A DNA stretch of 64,000 bases from Solen grandis. Taxonomy: Eukaryota > Mollusca > Bivalvia > Adapedonta > Solenidae. The translations under genes and the position numbers were made by a program. Below the pieces are notes generated by a model that ran no database searches, had not been told where the DNA came from, and saw only the letters and a program-made list of their open reading frames with translations. Shown one piece after another: positions 58,501-64,000 of this stretch (position 1 is the first letter of the stretch; each line of letters opens with the position of its first letter). Where the stretch lies: NCBI GenBank assembly GCA_021229015.1, contig CM037780.1, positions 67,344,074 through 67,408,073 on the forward strand. The letters run 5' to 3'.

Positions 58501-58632
58501 GGTCTGACATCGTCCAAGAACTTCTTCACCCAGCTCCAGGATGAGGTTGTATCTGGTATCAAAGACAAGCAGGCCCAGAAAAGGAAGAAAGACTTGCAGA
58601 GGCAGGAAAGTGCTAAGAAATTCAAACTGTAA
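32543..58632 (+). CDS. MPHOSPH10: MPHOSPH10 / Mpp10, U3 snoRNP protein, complete 11-exon gene
   Basis: Exons: 32543-32625, 38398-39236, 40318-40499, 41324-41450, 42510-42651, 47557-47624, 48139-48276, 49121-49231, 53047-53154, 55327-55551 and 58480-58632. All borders are GT-AG and all phases agree. The model gives about 724 residues (human 681). Blocks that identify it are [15 protein letters not shown] (69-83), [22 protein letters not shown]...KRPENSLL (426-445), [11 protein letters not shown] (481-491), [13 protein letters not shown] (546-558) and [12 protein letters not shown] (576-587). Known of the family: Mpp10 forms a complex with Imp3 and Imp4 on U3 snoRNA in the SSU processome and is needed for early pre-18S cleavages in the nucleolus. 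The middle is very acidic and the C-terminus very basic, as usual. One base too many in exon 2 breaks the frame (see findings). Confidence 0.95.
33533..34131 (+). CDS. Two-exon zinc-finger fragment of a MULE (33533-33641, 34031-34131)
   Basis: Exon 1 reads [17 protein letters not shown] then [16 protein letters not shown], with a donor GTATGT in phase 1. Exon 2, after TTATTTTTAG, continues [11 protein letters not shown]. The pattern C-x2-C ... C-C-D-x-C-x2-W-x-H-x3-C is a PHD-like or treble-clef finger as found at the N-terminus of MULE-type transposases of molluscs (family link from memory, moderate). After the tyrosine the sequence turns into ATC-rich low complexity and stops at 34129, about 69 residues in all. 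An AATAAA follows at 34242. It is a truncated transposon gene, not a host gene. Confidence 0.5.
33843..33920 (+). repeat. tRNA-like SINE head in the MULE intron
   Basis: GTGGTCCAGTGGTAGGAC is an A-box-like block and CCCGGGTTCGAGT a B box, with a loop containing CTTCGGGATC. The 3' side does not pair as an acceptor stem and the sequence runs on for about 60 bp, as in SINEs. Confidence 0.5.
34800..38397. other. MPHOSPH10 intron 1, nothing recognised
   Basis: Long AT-rich stretch. The few items seen are a run of G at 35887-35898, short repeats of GGGTCAAA near 35995-36085, and CATC-like runs to its left. No transposon end, RNA gene or exon is visible. Confidence 0.45.
38398..39236 (+). CDS. MPHOSPH10: MPHOSPH10 exon 2 (residues 28-307), with a frame break
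   Basis: The acceptor is TTACTTTTCCAG. The first 620 bp are open and include the near-invariant [15 protein letters not shown] and acidic runs ([16 protein letters not shown]). At 39020 a TAG ends that frame. From 39033 another frame continues with [20 protein letters not shown] and [16 protein letters not shown] to the donor GAG/GTATTA. Exon length (839) plus exon 1 (83) leaves one base over, so one base too many is the simplest account. The break lies next to A9 and A11 runs. Confidence 0.85.
40318..40499 (+). CDS. MPHOSPH10: MPHOSPH10 exon 3 (residues 308-367)
   Basis: The acceptor CATATTTGCAG leads to [20 protein letters not shown] and a glutamate-rich run. The donor follows ACTTCCAG (GTATCT, phase 2). 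It corresponds to the YKDFFDP segment of vertebrate Mpp10. Confidence 0.88.
40590..40880 (-). repeat. Helentron-like core fragment (320-bp family)
   Basis: The minus strand reads GGTTGCCATATCAACCAGAG, then TGTATGAATCAAGTTAAGTT, with CCTTTGG-type neighbours as in elements A and K. No termini remain. It is antisense to MPHOSPH10. Confidence 0.45.
41324..41450 (+). CDS. MPHOSPH10: MPHOSPH10 exon 4 (residues 368-410)
   Basis: The acceptor TTAAATCAG completes the arginine split with exon 3. The peptide [20 protein letters not shown] ... [10 protein letters not shown] ends in phase 0 at donor GTATCT. SSFE-RQEK is conserved in vertebrates. Confidence 0.9.
41528..41615 (+). repeat. pogo/Tigger-like transposon end
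   Basis: ACAGTAAAACCTGTCATATC then GACACCC and ATTGTCGGATAAGACAGA has the CAGTAAAACCT start typical of pogo-like termini. The matching other end is not certain. Confidence 0.45.
42225..42310 (-). repeat. pogo/Tigger-like transposon end
   Basis: On the minus strand, CTACAGTAGAACTTGGATAA then GTCGAAATTGAAGGGACTGG and AAAAGTTTGAGACATTGGGA is a typical pogo-type terminal region. It differs from the end at 41528. Confidence 0.5.
42510..42651 (+). CDS. MPHOSPH10: MPHOSPH10 exon 5 (residues 411-457)
   Basis: A strong acceptor TTTTTTTCCCCCAG is followed by [20 protein letters not shown] and [20 protein letters not shown], ending FEHTTRL and one base, donor GTAAGT. KPWQL-GE and KRPENSLL are signature blocks of the Mpp10 family. 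Confidence 0.93.
42770..43515. other. MPHOSPH10 intron 5, nothing firm
   Basis: 42985-43035 (TAAACTTGATCCATGTCATG) is a scrap of the 320-bp repeat on the minus strand. The rest is unremarkable. Confidence 0.35.
43520..44400 (-). pseudogene. LINE reverse transcriptase fragment, frameshifted
   Basis: Minus-strand frames in order read [20 protein letters not shown], then [20 protein letters not shown] (44345-44049), a Leu-rich stretch with [17 protein letters not shown] (43962-43729), and [20 protein letters not shown] then WNSLP (43763-43548). The YADD box, the WMxxNxLKLNxxKTE block and the APKLWNSLP tail are typical of non-LTR retrotransposons of the CR1/L2/Jockey group. Three frames are needed, so the copy is dead. 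The 5' part is missing. It is antisense to MPHOSPH10. Confidence 0.85.
44440..45003 (-). mobile_element. Helentron-like element M, 5' part
   Basis: The right end reads, on the minus strand, AACAAGAGGGCCATGATGG, the standard 5' tag, then a core with GCCATGGCAATC-like units at about 320 bp. The terminal hairpin is missing at the left, where it meets the LINE fragment region. It ends 10 bp before the next element. Confidence 0.6.
45014..46172 (-). mobile_element. Helentron/pearl-like element N (320-bp core, sister of A and K), complete
   Basis: At the left is TTTTTAGCTCACCTGAGCAC / GTGCTCAAGGTGAGC (hairpin on the minus strand), then a CGTCCGTCGTCG microsatellite (45068-45105). Three to four core units follow, and the right end is the 5' tag (GGGCCATCATGGGCCTCTTG plus TT). 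Very similar to A and K on the other strand. It is antisense to MPHOSPH10, where it lies in intron 5. Confidence 0.75.
46250..46312 (-). repeat. tRNA-like SINE head
   Basis: On the minus strand TCGATAGCTCAGTGGTAGAG is a clear A box region and GAGTCCCGGTCGAGCC a B box region. No full cloverleaf is formed and flanking AT-rich sequence follows. Confidence 0.5.
46491..46522. repeat. (CA)n microsatellite
   Basis: An uninterrupted run of about 16 CA units. Confidence 0.95.
46540..47110. repeat. Old MITE-like repeat, family T
   Basis: ATGAATATTCATGTACA, GCCATGCAGACTGTGT, GAGCTGTCTGATCTGGATCT and GTCTGTTTGCCAAGT are shared with 54452-55220 and 62020-62262. Two partial copies may be joined here. Its closing phrase (GATCTG...AGTCTATATGAGG at 62235) suggests a distant relation to the piggyBac-like MITE. 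Confidence 0.5.
47208..47452 (+). mobile_element. SINE family S2
   Basis: GGCACTCAGCATATAAGGGT, GGACTGGTTGGCCCAATGTC and GGATAATGTGACTG precede the tail ACCGAAATACTGTCAGCGGG, which ends in TTAAACCCAACAAACAAA. The tRNA head is worn here. Confidence 0.7.
47557..47624 (+). CDS. MPHOSPH10: MPHOSPH10 exon 6 (residues 458-480)
   Basis: The acceptor GTGTTACAG completes a split alanine. The peptide [20 protein letters not shown] then KDK matches vertebrate APVITEETTLQLEDIIKQRI. Donor AAG/GTAGAA, phase 0. Confidence 0.92.
47824..48045 (+). repeat. Dispersed repeat, copy 1 of 2
   Basis: ACCCAGGAACTTGTCTCCTG, CTGTCTCTTCAGC and AAATATGGCCATAATGAT recur at 58092-58340. The class is unknown and no terminal repeats are seen. 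Confidence 0.6.
48139..48276 (+). CDS. MPHOSPH10: MPHOSPH10 exon 7 (residues 481-526)
   Basis: The acceptor GGTATTTCAG leads to [20 protein letters not shown], then [20 protein letters not shown] and YLKQQQ, donor GTAGGG. Nearly every residue of the AWDDV and EKSKLSL-IYEQEY blocks is conserved with vertebrates. Confidence 0.94.
48915..49065 (-). mobile_element. SINE family S3
   Basis: On the minus strand the head has AGGTCCAGTGGTATCG (A box) and GCGGGTTCTAACCCC (B box). The body ACTGGTCCAATCCAAGAACT follows, which recurs near 52930 and (plus strand) 61325. It ends just before MPHOSPH10 exon 8. Confidence 0.6.
49121..49231 (+). CDS. MPHOSPH10: MPHOSPH10 exon 8 (residues 527-563)
   Basis: The acceptor TTTCCATGGCGCAG leads to [20 protein letters not shown] then [17 protein letters not shown], donor [22 protein letters not shown](T/I)PK is a core block of the Mpp10 family. 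Confidence 0.94.
49260..50640. other. MPHOSPH10 intron 8, nothing firm
   Basis: A G run is at 49665-49685. From 50130 to 50600 two or three weak repeats of ATTGTGCATAT ... TTTATGAGTTATGGCCC at about 160 bp suggest an old tandem core. Confidence 0.35.
50660..50836 (+). mobile_element. SINE family S2 (headless)
   Basis: AGCATAAAAGGGTAGTTC, CTGGTTGGCCCAGCGTCAGG and the tail ACTGAAATACTGTCAGTGG match the other S2 copies. It abuts the element at 50853. Confidence 0.65.
50853..51290 (-). mobile_element. Helentron-like element, family 3 (ATGTCTCC hairpin)
   Basis: A hairpin with arms ATGTCTCC / GGAGACAT (50853-50887) opens it at the left, followed by a TCTGTCTGTCCGTCTG microsatellite. Two core units of about 165 bp come next (GGATAGATCTCAT...CAGTGC). 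The right end is GCGAGGGGTATTTTCGCC then GCAGTTCTAGTTC, which resembles the reverse complement of the family-2 5' end. So its polarity is minus, antisense to MPHOSPH10. Confidence 0.6.
51300..52720. other. MPHOSPH10 intron 8, nothing recognised
   Basis: No element ends or exons. Several frames of 60-120 codons cross the segment but show no known domain. Confidence 0.4.
52725..52842 (+). repeat. Minisatellite, GCCTGGTGCGTAATCA units
   Basis: Six to seven units of 16-23 bp alternate GCGTAATCAT and GCATAATCAC endings. It lies in intron 8, about 200 bp before exon 9. Confidence 0.85.
53047..53154 (+). CDS. MPHOSPH10: MPHOSPH10 exon 9 (residues 564-599)
   Basis: The acceptor GTATATTTCAG leads to [20 protein letters not shown] then [16 protein letters not shown], donor CAG/GTAAAC. 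Vertebrate Mpp10 has [20 protein letters not shown] at this place. Confidence 0.94.
53160..53190. repeat. (CT)n microsatellite
   Basis: A CT run starting 5 bp after the exon 9 donor, once interrupted by TT. Confidence 0.9.
53435..53560 (-). repeat. Helentron-like core scrap (320-bp family)
   Basis: GAAAACTTTAAAAATCTTCT and AAATTATTACGATCAG match minus-strand reads of the 320-bp core. No ends remain. Confidence 0.4.
54314..54413. other. Assembly gap of 100 Ns
   Basis: Placeholder gap in MPHOSPH10 intron 9. No coding sequence is missing, because exons 9 and 10 are contiguous in the protein. Confidence 0.98.
54495..55025 (+). mobile_element. SINE family S2, complete, split by an S1 insertion
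   Basis: The head GACCGGCCTAGTGCATAGAG with B box GGGCTCGATCC precedes the body GGTAGTTCCAGGACTGGTTG. The tail resumes after the S1 copy with GACTGAAATGCTTTCATTGG and TTAAACCCAATAACAAACAA. It is the best-preserved S2 head in the window. S2 itself sits in a family T repeat (54452 and 55030-55220). Confidence 0.78.
54730..54981 (+). mobile_element. SINE family S1 inserted in S2, with target duplication
   Basis: It starts GGGGCCTCATTGGCCAAGAG, has B box GGTTCGAATCC and the body CTTCCAGCTGGCTTGCGG. CAATGACTGA is present on both sides (54720-54729 and 54982-54991), a 10-bp target-site duplication. Confidence 0.85.
55327..55551 (+). CDS. MPHOSPH10: MPHOSPH10 exon 10 (residues 600-674)
   Basis: The acceptor GTGTTTTACTTAG leads to a very basic stretch ([20 protein letters not shown]), then [20 protein letters not shown] and donor AAG/GTAACC. 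This matches the basic, coiled-coil-prone C-terminal part of Mpp10 (RERRKKK...KYSK). Confidence 0.92.
55611..56350 (-). mobile_element. Helentron/pearl-like element O (320-bp family), worn
   Basis: TTTTTTAGCTCACTTGAGCA at the left is a half hairpin. Core units follow (GCCATGGCAACAG, TTCCTTGGGTAACC), and the right end is a worn 5' tag (AGGGCCTCTATGGCCCTCTT). The microsatellite is lost. It lies in intron 10, about 60 bp after exon 10, antisense to MPHOSPH10. Confidence 0.6.
57118..57700 (-). repeat. Family-3 Helentron-like core, four units
   Basis: GTCTCCCCCCATACTTATAT at the left is a worn hairpin arm. Units of about 120 bp follow with ATAACTCTGC, TTATTGCCCTTTGTTAAATT and GGTGGATAGATCTTATG, as in the 50853 element. 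Confidence 0.6.
58092..58340 (+). repeat. Dispersed repeat, copy 2 of 2
   Basis: ACCCAGGAACTTGTCTCCTG, CTATCTCTTCAGCG and AATTATGGCCATAATAAG match 47824-48045 in the same orientation and order. Confidence 0.6.
58480..58632 (+). CDS. MPHOSPH10: MPHOSPH10 exon 11 (residues 675-724 and stop)
   Basis: The acceptor GTCTGAATTTCAG leads to [20 protein letters not shown], a lysine-rich run and the end KFKL, then TAA at 58630. Human Mpp10 also ends in a basic tail with KLKL, after an SSQAFFSKLQDQV block like the one here. Confidence 0.92.
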   Translation, partial: SDKKERTGLTSSKNFFTQLQDEVVSGIKDKQAQKRKKDLQRQESAKKFKL

Positions 58633-58663
58633 AATCTAGAACCTGACTGCTGCATGACAGGAA

Positions 58664-58669
58664 AATAAA
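58664..58669 (+). terminator. MPHOSPH10: Poly(A) signal AATAAA of MPHOSPH10
   Basis: AATAAA 32 bases after the stop codon, with a GT- and T-rich stretch (GGTGTCTTTGTTTTTGC) about 25 bases further on as downstream element. It implies a very short 3' UTR of about 50-60 bases. Confidence 0.8.
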
Positions 58670-58796
58670 GAGATTGCTTATAACTAAAATGCTCTGGTGT
58701 CTTTGTTTTTGCTTTCTTAGATAATTGTGTCATTATTTTATTAGGTTGCTGGAGACCTTACAATTTTTCAAAAATGAACCTTTTACAGAATTATTA

Positions 58797-59620
58797 ACCA
58801 GGTTTTCTGAAGGAAAACTCTGGTTATTAGATTAGGGTATGTCGGTGGATGGGCAGGCAGGCGGGTGTAAACAATTTCTTCTGTGCCCAACCCCTCCTTC
58901 ATTTTTCAACGGATTTGGCCAAAACTTGTACAGAAGCATTATTACATAGTGGCCTGGCGCATATTGTCAGGGTTTTGTGGTTCAACTATTTTTGAGGCAG
59001 TTATGGCCCTTTGTTATTTTTTTTCACATATGTAATATATAGGGAGATATTCTTCTGTGCGCAACACCTCCTACATTTTCAACGGATTTGGCCCAAACTT
59101 GTACAGAAGCATTATTACATAGTGGCCTGGCACATATTGTCAGGGTTTTGTGGTTCCACTATTTTTGATGCAGTTATGGCCCTTTGCCCCTGAACGGATG
59201 TAATATAAAGGGAAATATTCTTTCCTGCACAACTTCTACATTTCTTAATAAATTTTGTCCATACTTTAACAGAAGTACCTTCACTAAGTCACCCTGGAGA
59301 ATATTACCTGTGATTTGCAGTTTGACCTTTTTTGATGGAGTTATGCCCCTTTGATAAAATTCCTTGTCCGGAGCTTAACTCCTACATTATAAGAGGTATT
59401 GACTTGAAACATACATCTCATTGAGGCGGAATGCAGTGCATAGGAACCTCGCTCTGTGGTTCATAATTTTAGAGTTAGCATGTTTGCCCCTTCGTAAAAA
59501 TTCCTGGTATGGAGCATAACTCCTTAATTTTAAAATATATAGTAATGATTGGTTTTGCAGTTTGACCATTTTTGATGGAGCTATGGCCCTTAGTTATTTT
59601 ATTTTGCATTAGATTTAATA
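58797..59620. repeat. Element with AACCAGGTTTTC hairpin and tandem core
   Basis: The left end has a palindrome AACCAGGTTTTC / GAAAACTCTGGTT, then a short GGCAGGCAGGCGGG microsatellite (58852-58865). Four or five units of about 160 bp follow (CAACGGATTTGGCC, TACAGAAGCATTATTACATA). Again hairpin, microsatellite and tandem core, in that order. Confidence 0.6.
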
Positions 59621-59639
59621 GACATTGAGCACAAAATTA

Positions 59640-60130
59640 TTTGACTGATACAAATAATCTGTACTGGAACGAAACATTGCGAAAGGAAGACCTTGTTTTG
59701 TGACAATTCCTGTCACTTGTTCAACTTGTGTCATCAAATTGTCCAAAACTCTTTCTGGGATATGTTATGTTTAGTGGTTGGTTTTAAACTTGCTTGATTT
59801 ACATCAGTTACGAAACAAGTTATCACTGTCAGTGGCTCTGGTAGTGGTGTATGTCATCATTGATGTTTGTGCTTTGATCTTGACAGCTGCTGTTTTAAAA
59901 GAATAACAAAGATAAGTAGTTGTTGTTTTTTATTTAAAATTACCTCTATAATTTTTTTGCAGACGTTAACTCAAAATCTGATATCTACTTTAATCGATCA
60001 ATTCTAAAAGACGTCCTAATAATCAATTGTATTTTTTTAATAAATATGTAAATCACTAAAACCACGGTTGGGTTGAACCACCGATGACTAGAACGCATTG
60101 CCGTTCCCCCAGCCTGTTCGAGTCACCGAA
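59640..60130. other. Intergenic, nothing recognised
   Basis: AT-rich sequence with no feature that can be supported. Confidence 0.4.
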
Positions 60131-60139
60131 GTTCGACTG

Positions 60140-60320
60140 TATACATACAGTTGGTACTCGTTATCTCCAATTCGCGTATATCGAAATTTCGGCTATGTCA
60201 AATTAATTGACTTGGTCCAGACTTTTCCCTTCTTTGTCTATATACATTAACTTCCTGTGTCTCAAAATTTATTTATTTCAAATTACTGCTATCTCAAAGT
60301 GGAGATTTGGACACTCGCCC
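60140..60320 (+). repeat. pogo/Tigger-like transposon end
   Basis: ACAGTTGGTACTCGTTATCT, CGCGTATATCGAAATTTCGG and ATTGACTTGGTCCAGACTTT have the TA-rich 'TATCTCGA' style of pogo-type terminal regions. The other end is not seen. Confidence 0.5.
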
Positions 60321-60569
60321 TATAGTACAATGTATATTTGTTTGTTTATCTCAAATTCCACAGCCGCTAATTAGCCCACCGATATTTTTCACACCTATCA
60401 GTAAACTGGTGACACTAGCTTTGCACGGGGCTTTTTTTTTTTTTGATGGCTGTAGTCTTTTGGCCAAGATCAATTACAGATGATATGGATCTCGTAGGTC
60501 AGGAGTTTTGGTCCTTGAATTTCTAAACATGCCAGGTTACACTTCATTTACACTCTAACAACTGTATGA

Positions 60570-60970
60570 TGCAAGCTTGCTCAAACTTGTGCACAATGGC
60601 AGCGATGATAATGTCTCAGACAAGATTGAATATAGGTTGTATCAGACTAATTGTCTATAGAGTTATAGCCCTTTAATTCAGAAAAATCAAAAGATTACAC
60701 CATATTTACACTCTAGCATCTTTCTCAGTCATTTTCTTCAAATTATGACTATAATTTTTAGGTCACCTTTGATTGCCCTTTAGGTCAAGAGTAATTGCCC
60801 ATAAATTATCTAAAAAAAAAAAGAAAAAGAAAAAAAATGTCATTGACCATAATATCTCAGTCATGTTAAATCATGGTGGATATTGGACTGATATATTTTG
60901 ATTTGTGGCCTTTGAATACAAGAAAATCAACAATTTTGCCATGTTTACACTCTCGCAACATCACTTCTTA
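60570..60970 (-). repeat. Helentron-like core remnant (161-bp, E family)
   Basis: Minus-strand reads such as AGAGTGTAAATATGG, CAAGTTTGAGCAAGCTTGC and GAAGATTGCTTAAGAAGTGA resemble elements E and I. No ends remain. It is outside the two genes. Confidence 0.4.
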
Positions 60971-61254
60971 AGCAGTCTTCTTGACCCTTACTATGCTAAA
61001 TTTCTTATTGGACTTGTCCTTTCTTCATTTTGGACTGTACCACTAGTTGTTTAAAGGCACACTTGCAGGAAATTTATTTACTAAATAGCAAACAGTACAG
61101 ACCCTGATCAATCTGCATGGATGCATATAATCTCTTGGCAAAGTTTGATTATGGCCATTATCAACCTTGAAGTTCAGGAGTTCTGCATTGTTACACAGTA
61201 CCAGCTACATTTATGAAGCAATCCTGATCAAACTTAATGAGAGCAGTGATAGAT

Positions 61255-61365
61255 TACATGATTGCAGATACAAAGGTTGGGGATTCAAACCCGTTTGCAA
61301 GAAATTTTTATGGTCTTCCCAGGTGCGAAGTACTGGTTCAACCAAGGAGTCGTGACATAAAATGA
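61255..61365 (+). mobile_element. SINE family S3, partial
   Basis: GGGGATTCAAACCCG (B box) precedes CCCAGGTGCGAAGTACTGGT then TCAACCAAGGAGTCGTGACA, as in the copy at 48915. Confidence 0.5.
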
Positions 61366-61599
61366 CTAATTTAGCCACAGTCTTAATGTCTGTGATACTC
61401 AGATGAAAATATAGACCATGACAAAACTATTACATGATCGTAATCTTTTGATCACAAAAAAAAATATTGCTCATCCTCTACACGAATAGGATTGAAACTG
61501 GATTCAAATATGATAATGCTTTGACATATTAGTATACCAGTAAATAATACTTCTCAGCATGAAATTGGTAGATATGTAAATGTGTCCGATAATATGTGC

Positions 61600-61718
61600 A
61601 TGTCAAAGGCCTGATACTGCCATATGGCAGCACTATATCATTATATAATCAGTCTCAAGTAGATATCATCTCCAAATGACTGAAATACTGTTGGTTGGAT
61701 GTTAAACCCAACAAACAA
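61600..61718 (+). mobile_element. SINE family S2, 3' part
   Basis: GATACTGCCATATGGCAGCA and the tail ACTGAAATACTGTTGGTTGG then TTAAACCCAACAAAC. Confidence 0.6.
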
Positions 61719-62019
61719 TTTTTTTTAATAGATTTACCTGCATACAATGGGCTCTGTGTGCACCTTGTACAGCCTGTTGTCAAAAATATACTTAAAACTT
61801 GAACCTTACGCCCTGACCTCTGTCTGATTGTTGCGTGCAAGTATCATGCTTATTTTCAGTGTAAATATTGTGCTAAAATCTGAATAACCACATGTGAGAA
61901 TGACTTGGAAACTCTATCAATGGAGATAAGTTTGATCACCTTTGTCTGAACTAAGGCCTTAGTTGGCTAAAATTTTGCATGAGAGGTACCATATCTATTT
62001 ATTGGGAAACAAAGTATTT

Positions 62020-62262
62020 ATAACCCTTAAATTCATGAATATTCATGTACAAATTTATGACATCATGAACATTAATTCACGAAACTTAAATATGTATATA
62101 ATGATTTTTGTTTGTTTGCTTTTTGCCATGCAGACTGTCTAGAATGTAAGCCACGATATTGTATAAGCAGACAAGGGAGACCCTTACAGGAGCTTTCTGA
62201 TCTGGATCTGCTCTGTTTGCCAATGCTTCAAAATGAGTCTATATGAGGTAAAATCTTAAGGC
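62020..62262 (+). repeat. Old MITE-like repeat, family T
   Basis: AACCCTTAAATTCATGAATA at the left and AATGAGTCTATATGAGG then TAAAATCTTAA at the right, with TTTCTGATCTGGATCTGCTC inside. The ends look like worn forms of TTAACCCTTT... and its complement. Confidence 0.55.
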
Positions 62263-62279
62263 ATCAAACTGAAAGCTTG

Positions 62280-62785
62280 ACTGACTTGACTATTTGAGTT
62301 TACCGTCGCTTCCACAGTATTTCAGTCATATAGCGATGCCCAGCTAATTACAGGTGGAGGAGGGAGCCACCGTGGCCGAGCAATTACAGTCGTGGACTAC
62401 AAATCTCTCAGCCCCTCACCGCTGTGGGTTCAACTCCCGGTAGGGACTTTTGATTTTTCATGTGAAGAAGCCTTCCAGCTGGCTTGCGGTAGGTCGGTGG
62501 TTCTCCTCGGGTACCTCTGTGTACTCAGGGTCTTCCTCCACCTGTAATTAGCTGGAAGTCGCTATATGATTGAAATACTATCGCAGCGTCAGTAAACCCC
62601 AATACAACAACAACAACAACAACAGGTGGAGGAAGACCCTGAATGCACAGAGGCATCACGGTAGAACCACCGACCTATCGCAAGCCAGCTAGAAAGCTTC
62701 CTCACATGAAAATCCGAATGACAGTGAGCGACTGAGTGAATGTTTAAGTCTGTGACTTTACCCTTTCGGCCACGGAGGCCCCCTG
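62280..62785 (-). mobile_element. SINE family S1, minus strand, split by another S1
   Basis: Two parts, 62280-62350 and 62634-62785, form one minus-strand S1. The head is at the right (GGGGGCCTCCGTGGCCGAAA on the minus strand) and the tail at the left. Confidence 0.8.
62362..62622 (+). mobile_element. SINE family S1, full length, inserted in S1 with target duplication
   Basis: It starts GGGAGCCACCGTGGCCGAGC, has a B-box-like GGGTTCAACTCCC, the S1 body and a tail of CAA repeats. CAGGTGGAGGA flanks it on both sides (62351-62361 and 62623-62633). The CAA tail and 11-bp duplication show LINE-type retroposition. Confidence 0.9.
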
Positions 62786-62789
62786 AAAG

Positions 62790-63620
62790 CTTGGGACTTC
62801 TGTAGAAATCATGTAGTCATTTAGACATACTACTCAAATTTATATATCATTCCACTAAAAAAAAAAATAGTGAATATCTCATGATTACATATATACATAC
62901 ATTGTCAAAAAAGCATACCTTATTTACTGTCCTGACTGTGGTACTTTCCACTCTTTTAAGGTATTTAATCATAAATGCAAGCCTTACTTTGAGCAAAAGA
63001 ACCTATAACTCTACATTAATGGATGCTTGCATCTGCACAGATTATGATTATAATTTACTGGTAGTAATGGATGGACGACCTTAAGTCATGTGGCTTATCA
63101 TTACTTGATTACTTTTATTAAACCTTGAAGTTACCAAGCATTTTCATCACTTCAACGCCATGGACAGTTCTACTTTACCCTCTCAATAGCATTGCTTTAT
63201 TAAGAAAACATGAAATCATTTGTTTCTCAACTTTAAGGTAATCCATCCAACATTAAATTTTTGTTGAGTAAATTTCAATCCTAAGGTGATTTTCGTATAC
63301 GATTATCACCAATAAATAATGATGCTATTTAGAAAATCTGATTTTCTTTTCCGTTATGTCCATTGCGCCAAAAATCATTACATGTTTTAGGCCAACCCTG
63401 CATATACTGTAAAAAATTCCATGACCACTTGATGGACCATGATCACAATTTAATGATGGATGGATTACCTTAATGCAGCCCATTTCACTTGGCAAAAAAG
63501 GGAAATACCAAGATGATTATTCTATTTAGACCACAGCATTTCCTCAACATAAAGAAACACCGATGGCAGGTTTCAGGCACATTTCAAGCTCATCAAAATT
63601 TGAGTGTTTTCTCTTTTGAA
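62790..63620. other. Intergenic, nothing recognised
   Basis: No coding frame, RNA gene or element end is supported here. Confidence 0.4.
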
Positions 63621-63636
63621 GTCCGATGAATAAAAT

Positions 63637-63700
63637 GCGCGCGCGCACACACACACGCACACACTCACGCGCGCACACACGCACACACACACACACAGGG
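63637..63700. repeat. CA/CG microsatellite
   Basis: Mixed GCGCGCACACAC repeats, interrupted by CTCA. Confidence 0.9.
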
Positions 63701-64000
63701 CTGTCTGCATATTTTTTTTCTATAAGTTTCCATTGCTACATGTATATACACTTTGCACAGTTTCTTAGTCCGCTTAGAGAGGGAAAGGAAAGGTGTTTAA
63801 GGTTGAATCATAAACTCTAGTGGAATATTTTATCATCATGTGATAATGTGTGGGAAAGTCACGATAGGCCGATCATTGACGGCGTCAAAATGAACGTTTT
63901 TGTTTTCTTCATGACTTGAATTGCCGATCATCATAACAATTCCAATGTGGTTAATTTCCTACGTTAGTTTTTCTGAAAATAAGAATAAAGGCAAAAAAAA

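Overview
This is an AT-rich window from an animal nuclear genome, most likely a bivalve mollusc. The grounds are split genes with GT-AG introns, two clear animal ribosome-biogenesis genes, and many copies of a hairpin, microsatellite and tandem-core element type that resembles the 'pearl' or Helentron-associated elements known from bivalves. Tc1/pogo-, piggyBac-, hAT- and Mutator-like remnants, a LINE and tRNA-derived SINEs are also present. Species assignment from sequence alone is not safe. Two runs of 100 Ns (4214-4313 and 54314-54413) are assembly gaps.

Two protein-coding genes are supported, arranged head to head. NOL6 (Nrap/Utp22 family) lies on the minus strand. Its start codon is at 32348 and five exons run leftward (32348-32319, 25939-25733, 21441-21325, 18915-18733, 6779-6611). 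They encode the first ~235 residues, and the rest lies beyond the left edge. MPHOSPH10 (Mpp10) lies on the plus strand. Its start codon is at 32543, eleven exons run to the stop at 58630-58632, and a poly(A) signal sits at 58664. The model gives about 724 residues. The two start codons are separated by only 194 bp, so the genes very probably share a bidirectional promoter. Both proteins belong to the SSU processome that matures 18S rRNA, so the layout fits co-expression of two parts of one machine. All exon junctions agree in phase except inside MPHOSPH10 exon 2, where one extra base (or an unrecognised tiny intron) breaks the frame near 39015-39022.

Region by region. 1-6610 is NOL6 intron 5, with SINEs, a gap and nested Helentron-like elements. 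6780-18732 is intron 4, an array of Helentron-like insertions including a 145-bp tandem array of about 18 units. 18916-32318 holds introns 3 to 1, with three full piggyBac-like MITEs, SINEs, an hAT-like element and more Helentron-like copies. 32626-38397 is MPHOSPH10 intron 1, with a 1.7-kb Mutator-like element carrying a two-exon zinc-finger fragment. 39237-58479 holds the remaining introns, with LINE, SINE and Helentron-like insertions. 58680-64000 is intergenic repeat-rich DNA with a SINE nested in a SINE.

The most striking pattern is orientation. Every Helentron-like copy inside either gene whose polarity I could read is antisense to its host gene: plus-strand copies in NOL6 and minus-strand copies in MPHOSPH10.
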